A stretch of 64,000 bases of DNA from Aspergillus flavus (taxonomy: Eukaryota; Ascomycota; Eurotiomycetes; Eurotiales; Aspergillaceae). Positions 50,098 to 63,100 of the stretch are shown in pieces (positions within the stretch are counted from its first letter, which is position 1; each line of letters starts with the position of its first letter). The DNA lies in NCBI RefSeq assembly GCF_009017415.1, contig NC_092410.1, positions 496,001 through 560,000 on the forward strand, written 5' to 3'. A program made the position numbers and the translations under genes. A model generated the notes under the pieces. That model was not told where the DNA came from. It worked only from the letters and a program-made list of their open reading frames with translations, and searched no databases.

Positions 50098-51615
50098 GTT
50101 GACTTAATTTAACAGATGGTGTATGGTCAGGCAGAGCGATGTATGGGTGTTTAGGGTGGAGAGTGGTACGAATGTGATGTGGTGGCATGACGTCATGGCA
50201 GCCACCTCAACAAATTTTCATTCTTATCGCGATTTAAATTGAAATCTATTTATAAACCCTCTACAATTCTTTGGCACATACTTTACCCCATACATTCATG
50301 GCTTCCTGCGGCTGTACGCGTTAACACCCTTACGCTATGATATCACATTGTTGTGCAGTAAGGACCTTCATTTGCAGGACACTATTTGGTGGAGTGCATT
50401 CATGCATCCTCATGGCCAGCGACATATGAGAGAGAGACTTGGGGTAGCTCGTGACACTGGTGCGGAGTGTCCTCGAGAAACTAAACGTATTTAAATTTTA
50501 CTAAGTGTGGCATTTTGACGGTGAGATATCTCACAACTCACCCGCCCAATGAAGTAAATGGATTAAAATCCATAGATCTTTCCTCCGACGTCATCTCCGT
50601 CCGTGAACTTCGAATGTGGAGCAAGAATAATTTTTTAAGCTCAGCCAAAGTCATTGGCTAATATTTCGGGAGCCAACCACGATCTGCGCTTGGGGAGAAT
50701 TCGCGGTTCTTACGGTAGGGTCTTCCGAAAAATAATCCAATCCCGAGGATGCGAAGGCCCTAGCATTACCGAATCGGGAAATTTGGATGGAAGTGCAGAA
50801 GACTTAAAAGAGCCAAAAAGAAGAAACCCCACGCAAGACCTCCACTTCTTCTTGCTTGTGACCGACGAACCATCGTCGGGGCCCAACCTCCCTTGAACTC
50901 CGTCGCAGGGTCTCCATCAATCAGAGCGATCGACGTTTTTCCTTTTCAGAAGGCATATCGCGGATGTGGCATCTGCCCTTGCGCACACGCACACGCACAC
51001 ACAAGACGCCTCGTCCGCCACCATGACCAGGGGATCCATACTGGAAGGAGACTCAGGGAATCCTTGGCGAATAATCTGCAAGTTCGTCTTCTCCCAGGAC
51101 CAAAACTCTGTCGTTACCCGAGACATCAAAAGGGGGGCAGGATAAATACAGCCATAACCCCACGAGCAAGTTGACCTCTTCTCTTTAAAAATTCCTCATA
51201 GTCATGTTTGTTATTCCCAGAGGTCATCCAATCCCCCTGCATCACGGATATCACTACTCTATTCGAAACCCCTGAGCACATAATAGTGCCGCGGCTAACA
51301 CACATTCGCTTGGATCCTGGTCTCACTACATGCGACCCCTCCGTTCGTTCTTCACTTCCTCGGTCCAGTCTCTGCTTCTGCGGAAATAATATCCGTCTAC
51401 GCTTCGTCACCGACGCCGATGAGCTTCTCCTCTTAAAATCTCACGGACTCCCTCGTTGACCTTCTAAAAATTTCCGCTCGTTCTTCCACCTTTCTCCCTC
51501 TCGTGACCGGAGTCACAGGTCTACCTCCCCATCCCGTGACCGGCATTTCATCACGGGCTGTCAGATTTTACTTTCTCAAGGATCCCCCGAAACTTAATCC
51601 CCGCGTGTCATAAAC
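50098..51615. other. Intergenic region with a CA microsatellite
   Basis: Between two divergent genes. Contains a CGCACA/CACACA run at about 50981-51003. Frames at 50654-50896, 50893-51174 and 51208-51459 are open but unlike protein; part of this may be a long 5' UTR of the small gene at 51616. Confidence 0.4.
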
Positions 51616-51876
51616 ATGCGCGACATGCCGTCCAGATTTATAGAAATCCTCGACCCCGAGGATTCTCATTTTCGTATGTCTGATGCCGACGTCCGGCTGG
51701 AAGATGTCCTAGCGGACCAAGAGGCGCTCGCCAGCCGGCCCCGTTCCTCCACGCAATCGTCGACCAAAGCGGGTCTCGATAAAGACCGGATATATCGGGA
51801 GGGTCCATCGTCGCCACAACAGCGGTGGAAGCGCTTGAGCACGATCCTGGTCCCTGCGAGACGGGGCTCCAACTAA
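51616..51876 (+). CDS. Small hypothetical protein, 86 aa
   Basis: ATG followed by an acidic motif FIEILDPEDSHFRMSDADVRLEDVLADQEAL, then a Ser/Arg-rich tail (QQRWKRLSTILVPARRGSN). The first 40 residues look like a conserved, helix-forming acidic region and not a random frame. No signal peptide or membrane segment. A pyrimidine-rich leader precedes it. I do not recognise a function. Confidence 0.5.
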   Translation: MRDMPSRFIEILDPEDSHFRMSDADVRLEDVLADQEALASRPRSSTQSSTKAGLDKDRIYREGPSSPQQRWKRLSTILVPARRGSN

Positions 51877-53914
51877 ACCGAGGATCTCTCCGACCACGTT
51901 CACGCTAGACGTGATCATCACCGTCGGAATATACAATATTCCCGACGAGAATTCAATACATTTTTTTCCGGCATGGTTCTTCCCTGTCCAGGGAGACCCA
52001 AATTAGAAATCGATCTGTCCATGCTTATGGTATGCGGATACGACCCGACGATTACGGCGGTTATGGCATATGGTATATACGAATGATTCTGGTTTAGCAT
52101 ACAATTTGGTTGCGTTTACATGCCTGATCCACAGTAGTGGATCTTACTTTCACAACCCTTGATACCCCCTATGCAGTGTCAGCACATCGTCATTGACTGT
52201 TTTTCCCTTTCCTTCTCGACGCATACATTATGAGTGTATGTCGGTTAAGTACATTTCCTTCACCCTGTGCTCGCCACTTATGAACGTATGATTGCAATGC
52301 CTTGAAAGAGCGTTTATGACTTGCTGGATACACGACACGTCATTCTTCCATACAAGCAGGATTAAAAGCATACACTAAAGACTTGTATTATGTATTAGAA
52401 TATTATGGCTACTTTTTTTTAGTATTTCAAAAGCAGAACGTGTTCCTTCGGATAGGGAAAAAAATATAGATTGCAGATGCAAAGGGCGGTAGAGCGGACC
52501 TTCTCCGGCGTTAGTTAGTTCGTCCAAAGTTTTTATGTAACTGGTCACGATTAAAGTTCAATAACACGCCCGAAACCTTGAAAGGCCAAAGTCACCGGAC
52601 GATACTTACAGTAGGTCAATTACCAAAGCCCCCAATGGGCTTTCATGCCTCCAGCTTCGCCGAGCTGTTGGGTTGCATATGTGAGTCACCCCACTCACTT
52701 GAAGCAGGGTGAGACGGGACTGACCATACCTTACCTAGGGCAGAATAGCTGATCTACAACGATGCCCACCACTCAGAGGATCGTTTTGACGAACAATTGC
52801 TATTATACTCTTTTCAGCAGCAGTTCCCCAGAGCATAGGCCTCCATTTCTGACTGCTTAGCTATGCTTTGGTTCATGGTTCACGGGATTCGGACTACTAT
52901 TTCGTTGCTATTGGTGCTACCTGTACCAGAGACTAGCTGATGGTGCAGAACTCAGCTCCACTCATTGGAAACACTCTAGTTACTCCCTTTTTTGGGTGAA
53001 GTCGATCTTTCTCCAACTGATCGCCCTGTTCGGGGTGGTCGCATATCCCAACCATGTACACGCTATATACGTAGCTAGTTTGTTCGTGCCCGTAACAGTA
53101 GCTGTTTTCTTCATATTGAAGCGTCCACGAGCTCCTTCGCTATGCAATATAAGTTGTTCCAAAACTCAAGCAGAATTGAATATCTGCTATGCAACAATGA
53201 TCATGATACTCTGATAGTACTTCATTACACCAGCGGCAGAGCCCTGGATACAGTAATACCACACTTGACTGGTACATCAATATCAGCAGAGAAGGCTAAC
53301 AACATGAGGAGCTGATGTGAGAGATGTCTTGAATGGACTGCGCCTCCAGGCGGCTTTGCTTTCATATTTCCTAAACCGGTTAGTCCCAGTGTATTTCCTA
53401 GTCCGTCTTAGCGCGAATCTTTCCTAATGCCTGAGGCATTAACAGTGGCTGAAGCTCCAGAAAATTTCCCCTCTTTCGCCGCGCATTGCTCCGACTACTT
53501 TTTTTTTTCTTTCTCACATCGGAGATAAGAACGATATTTGCTTGCAAGTGTCTCATTCTTAAGGGTCTGTTTTTGCGCTCAGGTCACCAGATTTACTTGC
53601 ATCTATCCTAGGTAGGACATTTGCCCTTTCTGCTGAATTAATTCTGCATCCTCCGCATGGCTCTAGCGCGGACCTCAAGTCATTGTCCTTGTCCAAAGGA
53701 ACGGATTGACTCACGTGTAGAGATGACTCCGCTTTATGCTTGTTTTATACCCTTGTCTACTCTCTCATAGACCGTATTAATGCTCTGCGAAACGCGTGTC
53801 GACGTTTACACTAACCATTAATTGACAATTAGAAGTCGCGCATTTGACTGTATCACTTTTTTTCTCCGTTGACCCCTCTTCTCCCTTGTCGCACGACAAA
53901 AACACACATTCACA
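51877..53914. other. Gene-free stretch
   Basis: About 2 kb without a supportable gene. A frame at 52996-53214 has one hydrophobic segment but no other support. The last 300 bp is pyrimidine-rich, fitting the promoter and leader of the La gene. Confidence 0.45.
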
Positions 53915-55112
53915 ATGTCTGCCGAACAGAACGTTGCCAACACCGAGGCCGAGAAGGACGTCCAGAATGTCCTGGCCGAATTGAAGGGTGAAGCCGAGAC
54001 CAACGGCGCCGAGAAGAAGGAGGAGCCCTCCACCGAAGACGCAGAGGAAGCCCGCATCGTCGCGGCCGCCGCCCAGCTCGGCGAGAAGTCCGCAAAGGCT
54101 GAGGAGGACAAGGAGCGCGAGAACCGCGGTCGTGGACCCCGTCGCAATAACGCCAAGTTCGACCCTTCGTCTCAGAAGGAGACCGACGACCCTGTCGAAA
54201 TCCGCAAGCAGGTCGAGTTCTACTTCTCCGACTCTAACCTCCCCATGGACAAGTTCCTGCTCTCCAAGGTCGGTGGTAGCCAGAACCGCGCTGTTCCTCT
54301 GGAACTCCTCCACTCTTTCAAGCGCATGCGTCGCTTTCAGCCTTTCAGCGCCATTGTTGAGGCTCTGAAGACTTCTGAGGTTCTGGACCTCGTTGATAAC
54401 GAGACTGCCGTCCGCCGCAAGACTCCTCTGCCCGAGAATGTCACCGAGGCCCATGACCCCAATGTTGTTAAGGTGTTCGAGGATAAGGCTATGGACCGCA
54501 GTATCTACGCTAAGGGATTCGGTGAGGAGGGTCCCACCACCCAGCTGGAGATTGAGGAGTTCTTCGCCCCCCACGGCCCCGTCAACGCCATCCGTCTCCG
54601 CCGTGCCAACGACAAGACCTTCAAGGGCAGCGTCTTCGTTGAGTTCGAGTCCGAGGAGAAGCAGAAGGCGTTCCTCGCCCTGGCGCCCAAGCCCCAGTGG
54701 AAGGGCCAGGATCTGATCATCAAGAGCAAGAGAGAGTACTGCGACGAGAAGGTGCGCGACATCGAGGCCGGCCGCATCAAGCCCAGCGGTCACCGCCCCC
54801 GTGGCCGTGGTGGTTTCCGGGGCCGTGGCCGTGGTCGCCAGAACGACAACCGTGACTGGAGGGAGCGTCGCGCTGAGGACCAGAAGCGCGGTTTCAACGG
54901 CGACAAGAAGGAGGAGTCCAAGGAGCCTCGCGAGATCCAAAAGGACGCTCGGTAAGCATACATTCCTACTCCAACGAGAGAAGACCAACCAGCTAACCAA
55001 GAACAGCGGTGTCCCCGTCGTACAGAGCACCGCCGACGCTGGCCAGAAGCGCGCTCGCGAGGACGAAGCCAACGGCGACCACCCGGCCAAGAAGGTCGAC
55101 GCGAAGGAGTAA
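53915..55112 (+). CDS. LHP1: La-domain RNA-binding protein (La/Lhp1 homologue)
   Basis: Binds 3' oligo(U) ends of RNA polymerase III transcripts such as pre-tRNAs and protects them; mainly nuclear. Exons 53915-54951 and 55007-55112 give 380 aa. Order: an acidic Ala/Glu-rich start; the La winged-helix domain at about 93-172 (VEIRKQVEFYFSDSNLPMDKF); a canonical RRM at about 195-275 (RSIYAKGF, FKGSVFVEF); an RGG/RGR stretch at about 294-309; and a basic tail with KRAREDEANGDHPAKKVDAKE, a likely nuclear signal. High third-position G+C and strong codon bias suggest high expression. Converges with the Dabb-domain gene: 283 bp between the two stops. Confidence 0.97.
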
Positions 55113-55395
55113 TGGTATGCGACTGATCTGTGTTTTTTTTTTCGATAGAGAATCGTTTCACATTGACGGGATGTAAAGCATAAAGTATCATACTGACTTG
55201 GCTGGCCTTTTATTTTTCTTTTCTTTCAATTTGCTGGCACTTGGAATTTCAAAAAGGATTCTGACGTGGGACTTATAATGGCGTTGTGTCAAGTCTATTA
55301 TTGCTGTTCATAAGACAAACAAAAGTTCCAATATTCTCCATATTCATATCCTTTCTATCCCTAAGCACCCACCCAAAGAAATGAAGGAAGGGAAA

Positions 55396-55913
55396 TCACT
55401 CCTCAAACTCAAGATCATAAGCCAAGGTATCCTCACACAACTCCTCCCTCAACTTATGAACCCTATCCACCCAAAGTCAGCACAGCCATACTCACCCCAA
55501 AATAGATCTAAAAGGAGAGAGAACAGGAAGGGAAGAGAGAAAACATACTCCAAATGCGCCGGATGCGCCGCATAAACCGCAACATCCTCCTTCTTATCCA
55601 AAACAGCCACAAGCCCCATATCGAAGCCCTTAGCGCGGGGCACGGAGATCGGCAAAGGCGGGTTAGTCTTCAGAGAGCGCAGACCGGGGATCTGGCCGAC
55701 CATTGCTTGGGAGATTTTGGTCCAGTTGGCTAGTTGGGCGGGGGTGACGCCTTGCTTGAGGCGGAAGAGGACTGGGGTTGTGTTTTGCTTGTTAGTTGTT
55801 TGGGGGTTTGGTTTGGGGTTTGGGTTTGGTTCGATAGGAGGGGTTGAAGTTTGGGTTGGGTTGGATGGGAGTGTATGGGTGGTGGGGGACGTACCGATGT
55901 GGTAGACTGGCAT
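55396..55913 (-). CDS. Dabb (stress-responsive alpha/beta-barrel) domain protein
   Basis: Exons 55913-55895, 55771-55549 and 55462-55396 give 102 aa, the length of a single Dabb domain. The first exon has only six full codons (MPVYHI); the joined start is MPVYHIVLFRLKQGVTPAQL. Then SQAMVGQIPGLRSLKTNPPLP, GFDMGLVAVLDKKEDVAVYAAHPAHLEVHKLREELCEDTLAYD, with the conserved HPAH and the end FEE. Dabb proteins form dimeric barrels; plant members are stress-induced and some fungal ones are enzymes of polyketide or cannabinoid-like cyclisation type, but this short stand-alone form has no assigned role. Confidence 0.92.
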
Positions 55914-56230
55914 TTTTCTTGTGCTTTTGGTGTTAGTTTTAAGGAGGTGGTTTGAGTTGTGAGTGTTAGAGGGGTGTGTGAGGTTGGGGTATGGCGGTCT
56001 TATATCGGTTTAATGAGGGGAGTCGGGGAACGAAAGTCCGGGGATGAATCATTCCTCGGCGTGTCTCCGATGTTGATCGGGTAGTGCGGTTTGGGGACGG
56101 ATCTAATCTGATCTTCATTGATTTTGTGACTATTATTTGATCGAGATCAAGTTACTATTACTAGTTTGTAGGATATGTTGTCCTGTGGACCAATAGTAGA
56201 TTGCTATTCCAATCGGTATCATGGCGACGT
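55914..56230. other. Short intergenic region
   Basis: Promoter of the Dabb gene on the left and the 3' end of the eIF2D gene on the right. Nothing else seen. Confidence 0.5.
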
Positions 56231-58345
56231 CTATTTCTTCTTCTTGGTCTTGTCCACCACGTCAATCCATTGCGTCTTCAAACCTCGTCGCACAAGGGCC
56301 GTTTCCAATGCGCGCCGCTGATCGCCCTGCACTAGCACTTCCATGACGCCCTTCGGGGCGCCATTGGCCTGCGCTACGCTGGTGCTGCTGGCGCACTTCT
56401 TCTGCAGCTCCTCAGCCAGCAGACTGGGGATGATGCCGAACACCTCCAGGTTCGAGACCTTGGTGACGGTCTTCGAGCCCGTGCGGCGCTCGAGAATCAC
56501 CGTTACCTTCGGGGTCGCGCCGGGTTTGGGCTTCACGTCCGCTAGAGTCTGTCCTGCTCGGAGAATGGCGTAGTGCGCGGCCATCAGGCTCTGGTCTTCC
56601 ACGATACGTTTCAGAAGTCCATCGCGGGTCGTCTTTCCCCGTGCAATGGTGCTCTTATCCTCGGAGGAAGAGGTAGTGAAGATAGTGTTGGCAAGGAAGG
56701 GGTTGAGGGATATGATACGGCGGTTCTGCTGGTCGATGATGGGAGGGTTTTGAGATTGGAGGTACTGGTCTAGATGATTGGACACATCGGAGTATTTGTA
56801 GTAGTTCTGAGGGTTGGTGCTGGACAAAGCTGGGAATATAGTGGGGGTCAGTTTCTGCGTGGGCCGGTACAGTGTCTGAACTGTGAGCGTTTGACCAACA
56901 GCAGGGTCACCGCCCGTGGCTTCGGGCTTCTTGTTCGCACCCGCGGCAGGCTTCTTCGCATTCTCAAGGGCAGACTTGGACGGAAGTCGGTACGGGACAA
57001 ACTGCTCAACGAGGCGGTCATTGAAGTCCACATCTAGGATAATGGTCTCTTGGCCACTCCGATCCTTGGACTTGACGAGTTGTTGTTTATCAAGATACTT
57101 GATAAACTTCTTGACATTCTTCCAACTGGTTTTCTTGATTTGATAGTATTGGGCCTGCTGCGCGGAGAAGATAGGAAGGTAGGGTGTAATCATATTCGAG
57201 ATCAGGAAAGATGGCTGGACGGGTAAGGACAGGCCGTGGTTGGGAGCAGACGGGTTGTCCTGCTTCAGCTTATATAGGGAGTAGATGAAGGCCTTCGTGA
57301 AGGCTTCGTCGATTTCTGTGCAACATTAGCCATCTGAGAAGGTAAGGGGGGGCTTTAATTAAGACCTACCTTTCGTCGACGGCTCCTTTTCCTCTATCGG
57401 AACTGGTTCGTCGAGCGGTGCTTCTGCAGCTTCAACTGGCTCTTCATTCCCCGCAGGTTGAGGGCTTGCTGCCTCATTCAGGGCCAGCTCGTCAACCTTC
57501 TCTTCGATCGCTTCTACCTCCTCATCGCCTACCAACTCTTCCTCATCCCAGCCTGGAAGATACTCCGGCGCTGGTTGACCGGGGCGCGACGACGAGCTCC
57601 AGGCCCATAACTCGTCACCCTCCCAGTGCAGACCTCGAACCGCATGACCCTTGGTGCCTTGTACCTCCCCTAAAGCCGAGACATCAATCTCGCAGACTCC
57701 GACGAAAAGCGGCACAGTGTGTCGGTCCAAGCTAGCAACAGCAACTACTGCGTCCTCGACCGCACGCTTGGGGAAAGGCGGTTCGTTCGCGAGACCTGGG
57801 GTCATCAAGTCTGCTCCTCCGTGTAGTTTGCGCATGACCATCTCCGGTGTGTATAGCAACGGTACTAGGTTGGGATTATTCCATAAGGTATAGACCGTGG
57901 GGTAGAGGCGGCCATCAGCGCCGGGCCCATGTTCGAGCTTGAACCATAAGATGCGTTCCTCCCCTCCTGGATGTGTCCCCACGTATACGGTGCCCTGTAC
58001 CTCTCGAAGCTGGGGACCTGCAGTCGTTGTAAAGCGTGCTGACAAGGAGTTATCAGGAAGGAGGGCATTCCGAATAGATGAAAGGTTCGGCGCGGGGTTC
58101 GACGGCGTCGAATCTTCGCCGGCAGGCGCGCTGGAAGGGATCTCGATCTTATAGTCGCTGATGATTTGGTCGGCGATTTTTCGACGGTCAGAAGACCGTA
58201 AAGGTGATAGGTTCTTGATCTACTTGCCGTTCAGCCTTGGGTCTCTTTCTGAAATTTCTTGCGCCGTTCATGGCAGAGCTGTGGACAGGCTTCGGCGAAG
58301 CAATGCGGGGGAGGGGTTACTCACCGTAGGCTTTTTCTTAAACAT
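56231..58345 (-). CDS. TMA64: eIF2D-type translation factor (ligatin/Tma64 homologue)
   Basis: Delivers tRNA to the ribosomal P site independently of eIF2 and helps recycle 40S subunits. Exons 58345-58325, 58219-57370 and 57315-56231 give 651 aa. The first exon is only seven codons (MFKKKPT), joined across a 105-nt intron to IKNLSPLRSSDRRKIADQI, the expected N-terminus. A DUF1947/PUA-like region follows (about 65-190: VPLLYTPEMVMRKLHGGADLMTPGL), then an acidic linker, a winged-helix part (SWKNVKKFIKYLDKQQLVKSKDR), a SWIB/MDM2-like domain (about 450-530) and a C-terminal SUI1 domain (KVTVILERRTGSKTVTKVSNLEVFGI) ending in a Lys tail. Cytosolic. Housekeeping gene. Confidence 0.95.
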
Positions 58346-59051
58346 GGTGGAGAATTATGAGAAGGGAGCGGTTAGGGAATACAACAAAACCAGGTATATT
58401 TTGGCCGATACCATGCAATATAGCAAATGCGACCGTCGGCCTGGGCTTGAGAGGAAGAGCTGGTGGTAAAGAATGACGGAGCCATGCATTTGTTTGTCCC
58501 GCAATAACAATCGGCCGCTATTCCCCATTCATCGACAATCACCTGTCGCTTTTTGCCCTACGAATGCCGCTTCAAGCTCGGCCATTGATTTCTGGATGGA
58601 TTTCCAATCTTGAATCCATAGACCTATCATGCTTGAACGCTCATTTATTTTGGATGATGGCGGTCCTATTTGGTATGCCTGAGCGACCATGTTTTAGCTT
58701 CTACAGCGATGTTTATATGCATTGTCCATAACAAAGTCAAGGAAATTTTATCGAAAATCTAGGCCCGGGTTTATACATTATGAATAACAGACTATGCTAG
58801 CGAGGAGTAGATAAAGATGGGGAAAAAATGAATACTATTTATCTACCAACTATTTTAATCTTTTACCAGAAGAATGATTGATTTACACCTTAGAGTTCAA
58901 CTGTCATAGTGCAAAATATAACATTTTTCTAGTTACACAAATTTGGATCTCGGATCCTCCTCAAGGCAAAATAGTTGTTCAACGGTGGAAAGATCGAATA
59001 TAAAGTCTAAAGAATGTCTATTCGGTCCGAAACCACTTCTTGGTGACAACT
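58346..59051. other. Intergenic region
   Basis: Promoter of the eIF2D gene and 3' end of the LPMO gene; both genes point left. A+T-rich, no gene. Confidence 0.5.
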
Positions 59052-60170
59052 TTAGGCAGAGATGTCACGGGCGTGGATCTTGTCGGTGACAAGCCAAGAC
59101 AGAGTCTGCTTGATAACGTTCAGGAGCTCGTCAGCGCTCAAGGAGTTGAAGTAGCCGGTCAGGTCGCTGGAGCTGGAGCCAGAGCCAGAGCCAGTGCTGG
59201 CGCCAGAGCTAGCGGTGGGAGTGGAAGCAGCAGCCGAAGAGCTCGTGGCCTGGACGTGGGTCTGAGCGGGAGCAGAGCCAGTAACAGTGACGCTGGCAAC
59301 AGCAGTTGAGGTCTGGTAGGCAGTAGCGGTGCTAGTCTGAACAGGGGCAGCAGTGGCAGAAGCAGAAGCAGAAGCACTGGCGGTAGCGGAGGGAGCGGCG
59401 CTGGAGCTGCCGGAGCCGGAGGAGCCGCTGGAAGAGCTGCCAGAGTAGAGAGCAGGGCCGGGGATGGTGTAAGAGGTCAGAGTCTGGTAGATGTTGATCT
59501 GGATACCAGGGTCGGTGTCCTTGTAGAGAGCAGTACCGAGGGTACCCTCGGGCTTGTCGCTACCACCGCCGGTGACCTTGAAGTTGAGACACTGGGGGTA
59601 GTTCTGAGCACCATCCTTCTGGCCAGCGGAGTGAAGGCCAATGATTTCGTGACGCATGACATAGTTGCCGGCAGCAATGCTGCTGGGGATGGTCACGGTC
59701 CAGCTGTTGTTGCTGGCGATCAGGTTGTCGGTGGCCCAAGTGTTGTCACTGCCGCTGATGAGGCCCTTCTCATCGATCTTGAAGAACTCAAGCTGGGTCT
59801 TGTCGACGGTGGCGCAGTCGCCGTTGCAGTTGGCGAGGTAAGTGATGACAGGACCCTTGTGACTCTCGGGCCAGGCAGTCCACTGCAGCTCGACCTGCTT
59901 GCCAGCAGCGATCTCAGCAGAGATAGCGCCGTTCTTGGCGTTCTTGTGGCAGATAATGTCGGCATCGGCATATGAGCTACCGTCAACGAATCCATTGTCG
60001 GTAGCATCGGTCGACCATCCAATGACCTTAGGGGGATCGGGCATGTAGTGGTAGGATATGTCATATCCAGGGTAGTACTGTCCGTCAACGACGGCACCAG
60101 AGACGTGACCGTGAGCGGCGACCAAAGCGGCCGAGCCGAGGACGATACCAGCAATCTTGGCGATAGACAT
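59052..60170 (-). CDS. AA9 lytic polysaccharide monooxygenase (formerly GH61), secreted
   Basis: Copper enzyme that cuts cellulose or related glucans by oxidation. Single exon, 372 aa from [10 protein letters not shown]; an in-frame ATG 30 bases upstream is less likely. Signal peptide of about 19 residues ends ...[10 protein letters not shown], leaving His1 of the copper histidine brace at the mature N-terminus. The second brace His is in [18 protein letters not shown]; the axial-face Tyr and Gln neighbours are in [21 protein letters not shown]. The catalytic part ends near ALYSG. Then comes a Ser/Ala/Thr-rich linker of about 95 residues and a short C-terminal module ([24 protein letters not shown]) in place of a cellulose-binding CBM1. 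Its gene stands about 38 kb from the faeA-xylanase pair. Confidence 0.96.
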   Translation of the reverse strand: MSIAKIAGIVLGSAALVAAHGHVSGAVVDGQYYPGYDISYHYMPDPPKVIGWSTDATDNGFVDGSSYADADIICHKNAKNGAISAEIAAGKQVELQWTAWPESHKGPVITYLANCNGDCATVDKTQLEFFKIDEKGLISGSDNTWATDNLIASNNSWTVTIPSSIAAGNYVMRHEIIGLHSAGQKDGAQNYPQCLNFKVTGGGSDKPEGTLGTALYKDTDPGIQINIYQTLTSYTIPGPALYSGSSSSGSSGSGSSSAAPSATASASASASATAAPVQTSTATAYQTSTAVASVTVTGSAPAQTHVQATSSSAAASTPTASSGASTGSGSGSSSSDLTGYFNSLSADELLNVIKQTLSWLVTDKIHARDISA

Positions 60171-63100
60171 TTTGATATGTGAAGTTTTTGAAATGATCAA
60201 CGCACAGCGTTTCTCGTGGTTTAAAAGGACCGAAGTGGGAGGGAATGAAAAGAATGATCTTCAATCAATGAAGACAGTGTAAGAGAAAGAGAGAATGGCA
60301 GGTTCGAAGACCCTAAAGAAAGAAAGGAATGTAAAGCTGATGAGGAAGAAGAATACGTTATCCATCATCGCGAAATGACTGCTTTTATAATGCCGTCGGT
60401 CATTTTCTTCAAGATGTCGAGACTGGGCTAACGCTCAGCCCACACTGCCTCGAAATTAATGAAGGTTCATTGTCGATAGCTCTGCTACACATAGATTAAG
60501 TCCAGCACCCAGCTCCACTACCGGTCTATTTTTCCGATAGGAGGGGATTCACCTCGATAGCGATAGTGCAGGGAAAGAGTCTGAGATTGATGAAAGACAA
60601 GCACTGGCATGCAGGTCCACCAACGACTATGGACTTTAGCGTCCAAAGGCGAGACGCTCCGCCAGGAACATTGACTATTTGGGGGCTAGTGTCACCCATA
60701 CCAGGAAGTCGAGAGAGACGATGTAGGGTCTGGGTGTTTACGCTAACGGTTTGCTACCGACTGGGCCGTAAGTGGAGGCGTGGGGCCTCTCCCCTAGGCG
60801 CTTGCCTCTGACAGTCTAGGTTTCAACTTCGGATTTTCACTCGGTCTCTGGACTGCCAAGAATTAAGTTCCCCCTCCGTATGACGAGATGCAATTTCCTG
60901 CTCTGCTATACCTCTACTCACTCTCTCTACTATGCCATGTAGAAACACGGACGTGGTGCTACCAAGCGATTCTATTTGCCATTCGGGCAATTACTGTTCG
61001 TTCGGCATTTAGGTCTTTTTTTCCACGTGTTATGCAGTGCCTTTCAACGTTTGATGGCCTCGATGATGATCTCTAGATGTTGACATCTACTAACCAGGCC
61101 GTTTCAGAATCATGTCTCTGGCCCCTTCATATATCACTTTATTCCCATCGCGTGGACTGCGGTAGAAAACATGCCGCCGTGCTGTGGAAGCAGTAAGCAC
61201 AGCTCATCTCCTTACCCCTACTATACCTCCTTAATAGATTGGGCATGGCACCATCCCAGTCACCACATTGCCACCGGATGCAGGGTATCGGAGTACGCGC
61301 CTGGCTACTGGATTAGGAAATGTATTAATTGGATGGCAGGGGCCACTTCATCAATCCTTGGCAATAATTCTATATAGTTTCAGTTAGTATACCACTATGG
61401 GCAGGAGAGGTCCATTTTTTCCAGCACGGATCACCGCCGAGTCAGGCACCTCTAATTTTTCTAATTAGGGCTATCCAGTCAACTCCGGAATTGACACAAC
61501 CTAAAAGGCTAAATCAATTCTTTACTCTATTGAAAACGGACATATCCTTCGCCTCCGTGTGCCATTCCCGTATTACTGGCTTGGCCTTATCGAGAATGCC
61601 ACTGGAGACTGTCTTGTGGTCTGGACGCTGTTAATAAATGGAGTGGGACCGTAATGCATAGGGTGAAACACTTAACGACCGGGAATACTGATATGTCGAT
61701 TCTGGTGCCTTCGTCCGAGTTCCTGATCCGCGGGATTACACAGTACAGAGACTGGCTGTGCATGCAATGCAAGCTCTCTGTTATGCAGTCAATCGCAAAC
61801 TCCTCAGTAGTAAAGGACTCATTATATGGGTTAGTCCATGAACCTTGGCCGGGTCATCTCGTACTCGTTTTGTGCAGTCATCGACAGACTCGTCGGATTT
61901 CATCGCCGACTCCTTACAAATCGACATATCTTCATTCTCCCTCTTCTCCTCGGCGTCTCCTCCTTGCCTTGGGCCTTTTGCTTTTCCTCAAAAAGACTTC
62001 ATAGGATACTCTATTCTGGTATATTGCAAACAATGAATTCGTGAAATGCACTCGATATTGTGGAAAATAGTACTGTTGCTACTTCTACGACCTTATTTCT
62101 CCTTTCCTCTTCCTCTTCTTCTCCTTCGTCTTCTTTCCCTCCTTCTCTCCTTCATGTCTTTCCTTCCACCCTAGCCTCACGCTCGTAGTCCAGACTTACC
62201 TCGGATACTTTTCCAAGATGTTGTTCAAGTGCTCGGTTACACATTACACAGCTTCGGAGAAACCTATAACCCCCTGCGCAACCCCAGATAAGCTAGGGAA
62301 GAGATCGATGCGAAACTGGCCATAACAATATAATCTAGTGCCGACAATCGTACATTGAAAGCTCTGGAGCACCTGAACTCGCCGCGCAGACACAACTGAA
62401 GGTCTGATGGATAAAGGAGATACACAACAAACCGAAAACAAGCTGACCCGTTCGATTACAACTGGGATTTGTTTCGCGAGTAAGAGTATGATGGATAAAT
62501 TCGACAGATGACTTCTTGAATAGCATGCACGCATAATAAGTAATGTCGATGACTGGAGTATTCCGGGTAGATAAAAGGAGGCGAAGGTCATCCTGACTCC
62601 TGAGTAAGCAGGTAACCCTGTTATTACTGTGTACATATTCTAAGGAGTATCAGAAGCCAAACCTGAGCTCCTGTAAGGAGAATCATCACTTACCGAGGTG
62701 ATATATAGATCGTGATTGCCAAAAGACGATGCTCGTGTTTGCTTCTGATGATGCCAACCATGACAGGACAAAGGCGTACTAGCCACAGCTGCATTGCGTA
62801 CAGATGTCTTTGTCATTAGTGTTGATACAAGCACAGTCTACTCCGTCTGGATATATTACCCGGATAGTAATAAATATCACAGGAATTAATCGCTGCGCAG
62901 AAGTAATTTACAACACTTGAACCTTAACTCTTGTCGACTTGAACCCACGAGAATGAGTCTTTTGAAGGTTTCCTGGTTCGTGAGCCTGCTGGAGTGGCTC
63001 CTCTGCGAGGAAGTCAAATTATGTGTCTAGTAGCAATATATATCTGCTAAGTGAGCGGTTAATTTCTTCCCGTCACCAAACAAAGGAAAGAATTCGTGTA

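Noticed and set aside
53777..55090. 437-codon minus-strand frame
   Set aside because: Antisense shadow of the La gene; Leu/Val/Gly-rich from strong codon bias on the plus strand.
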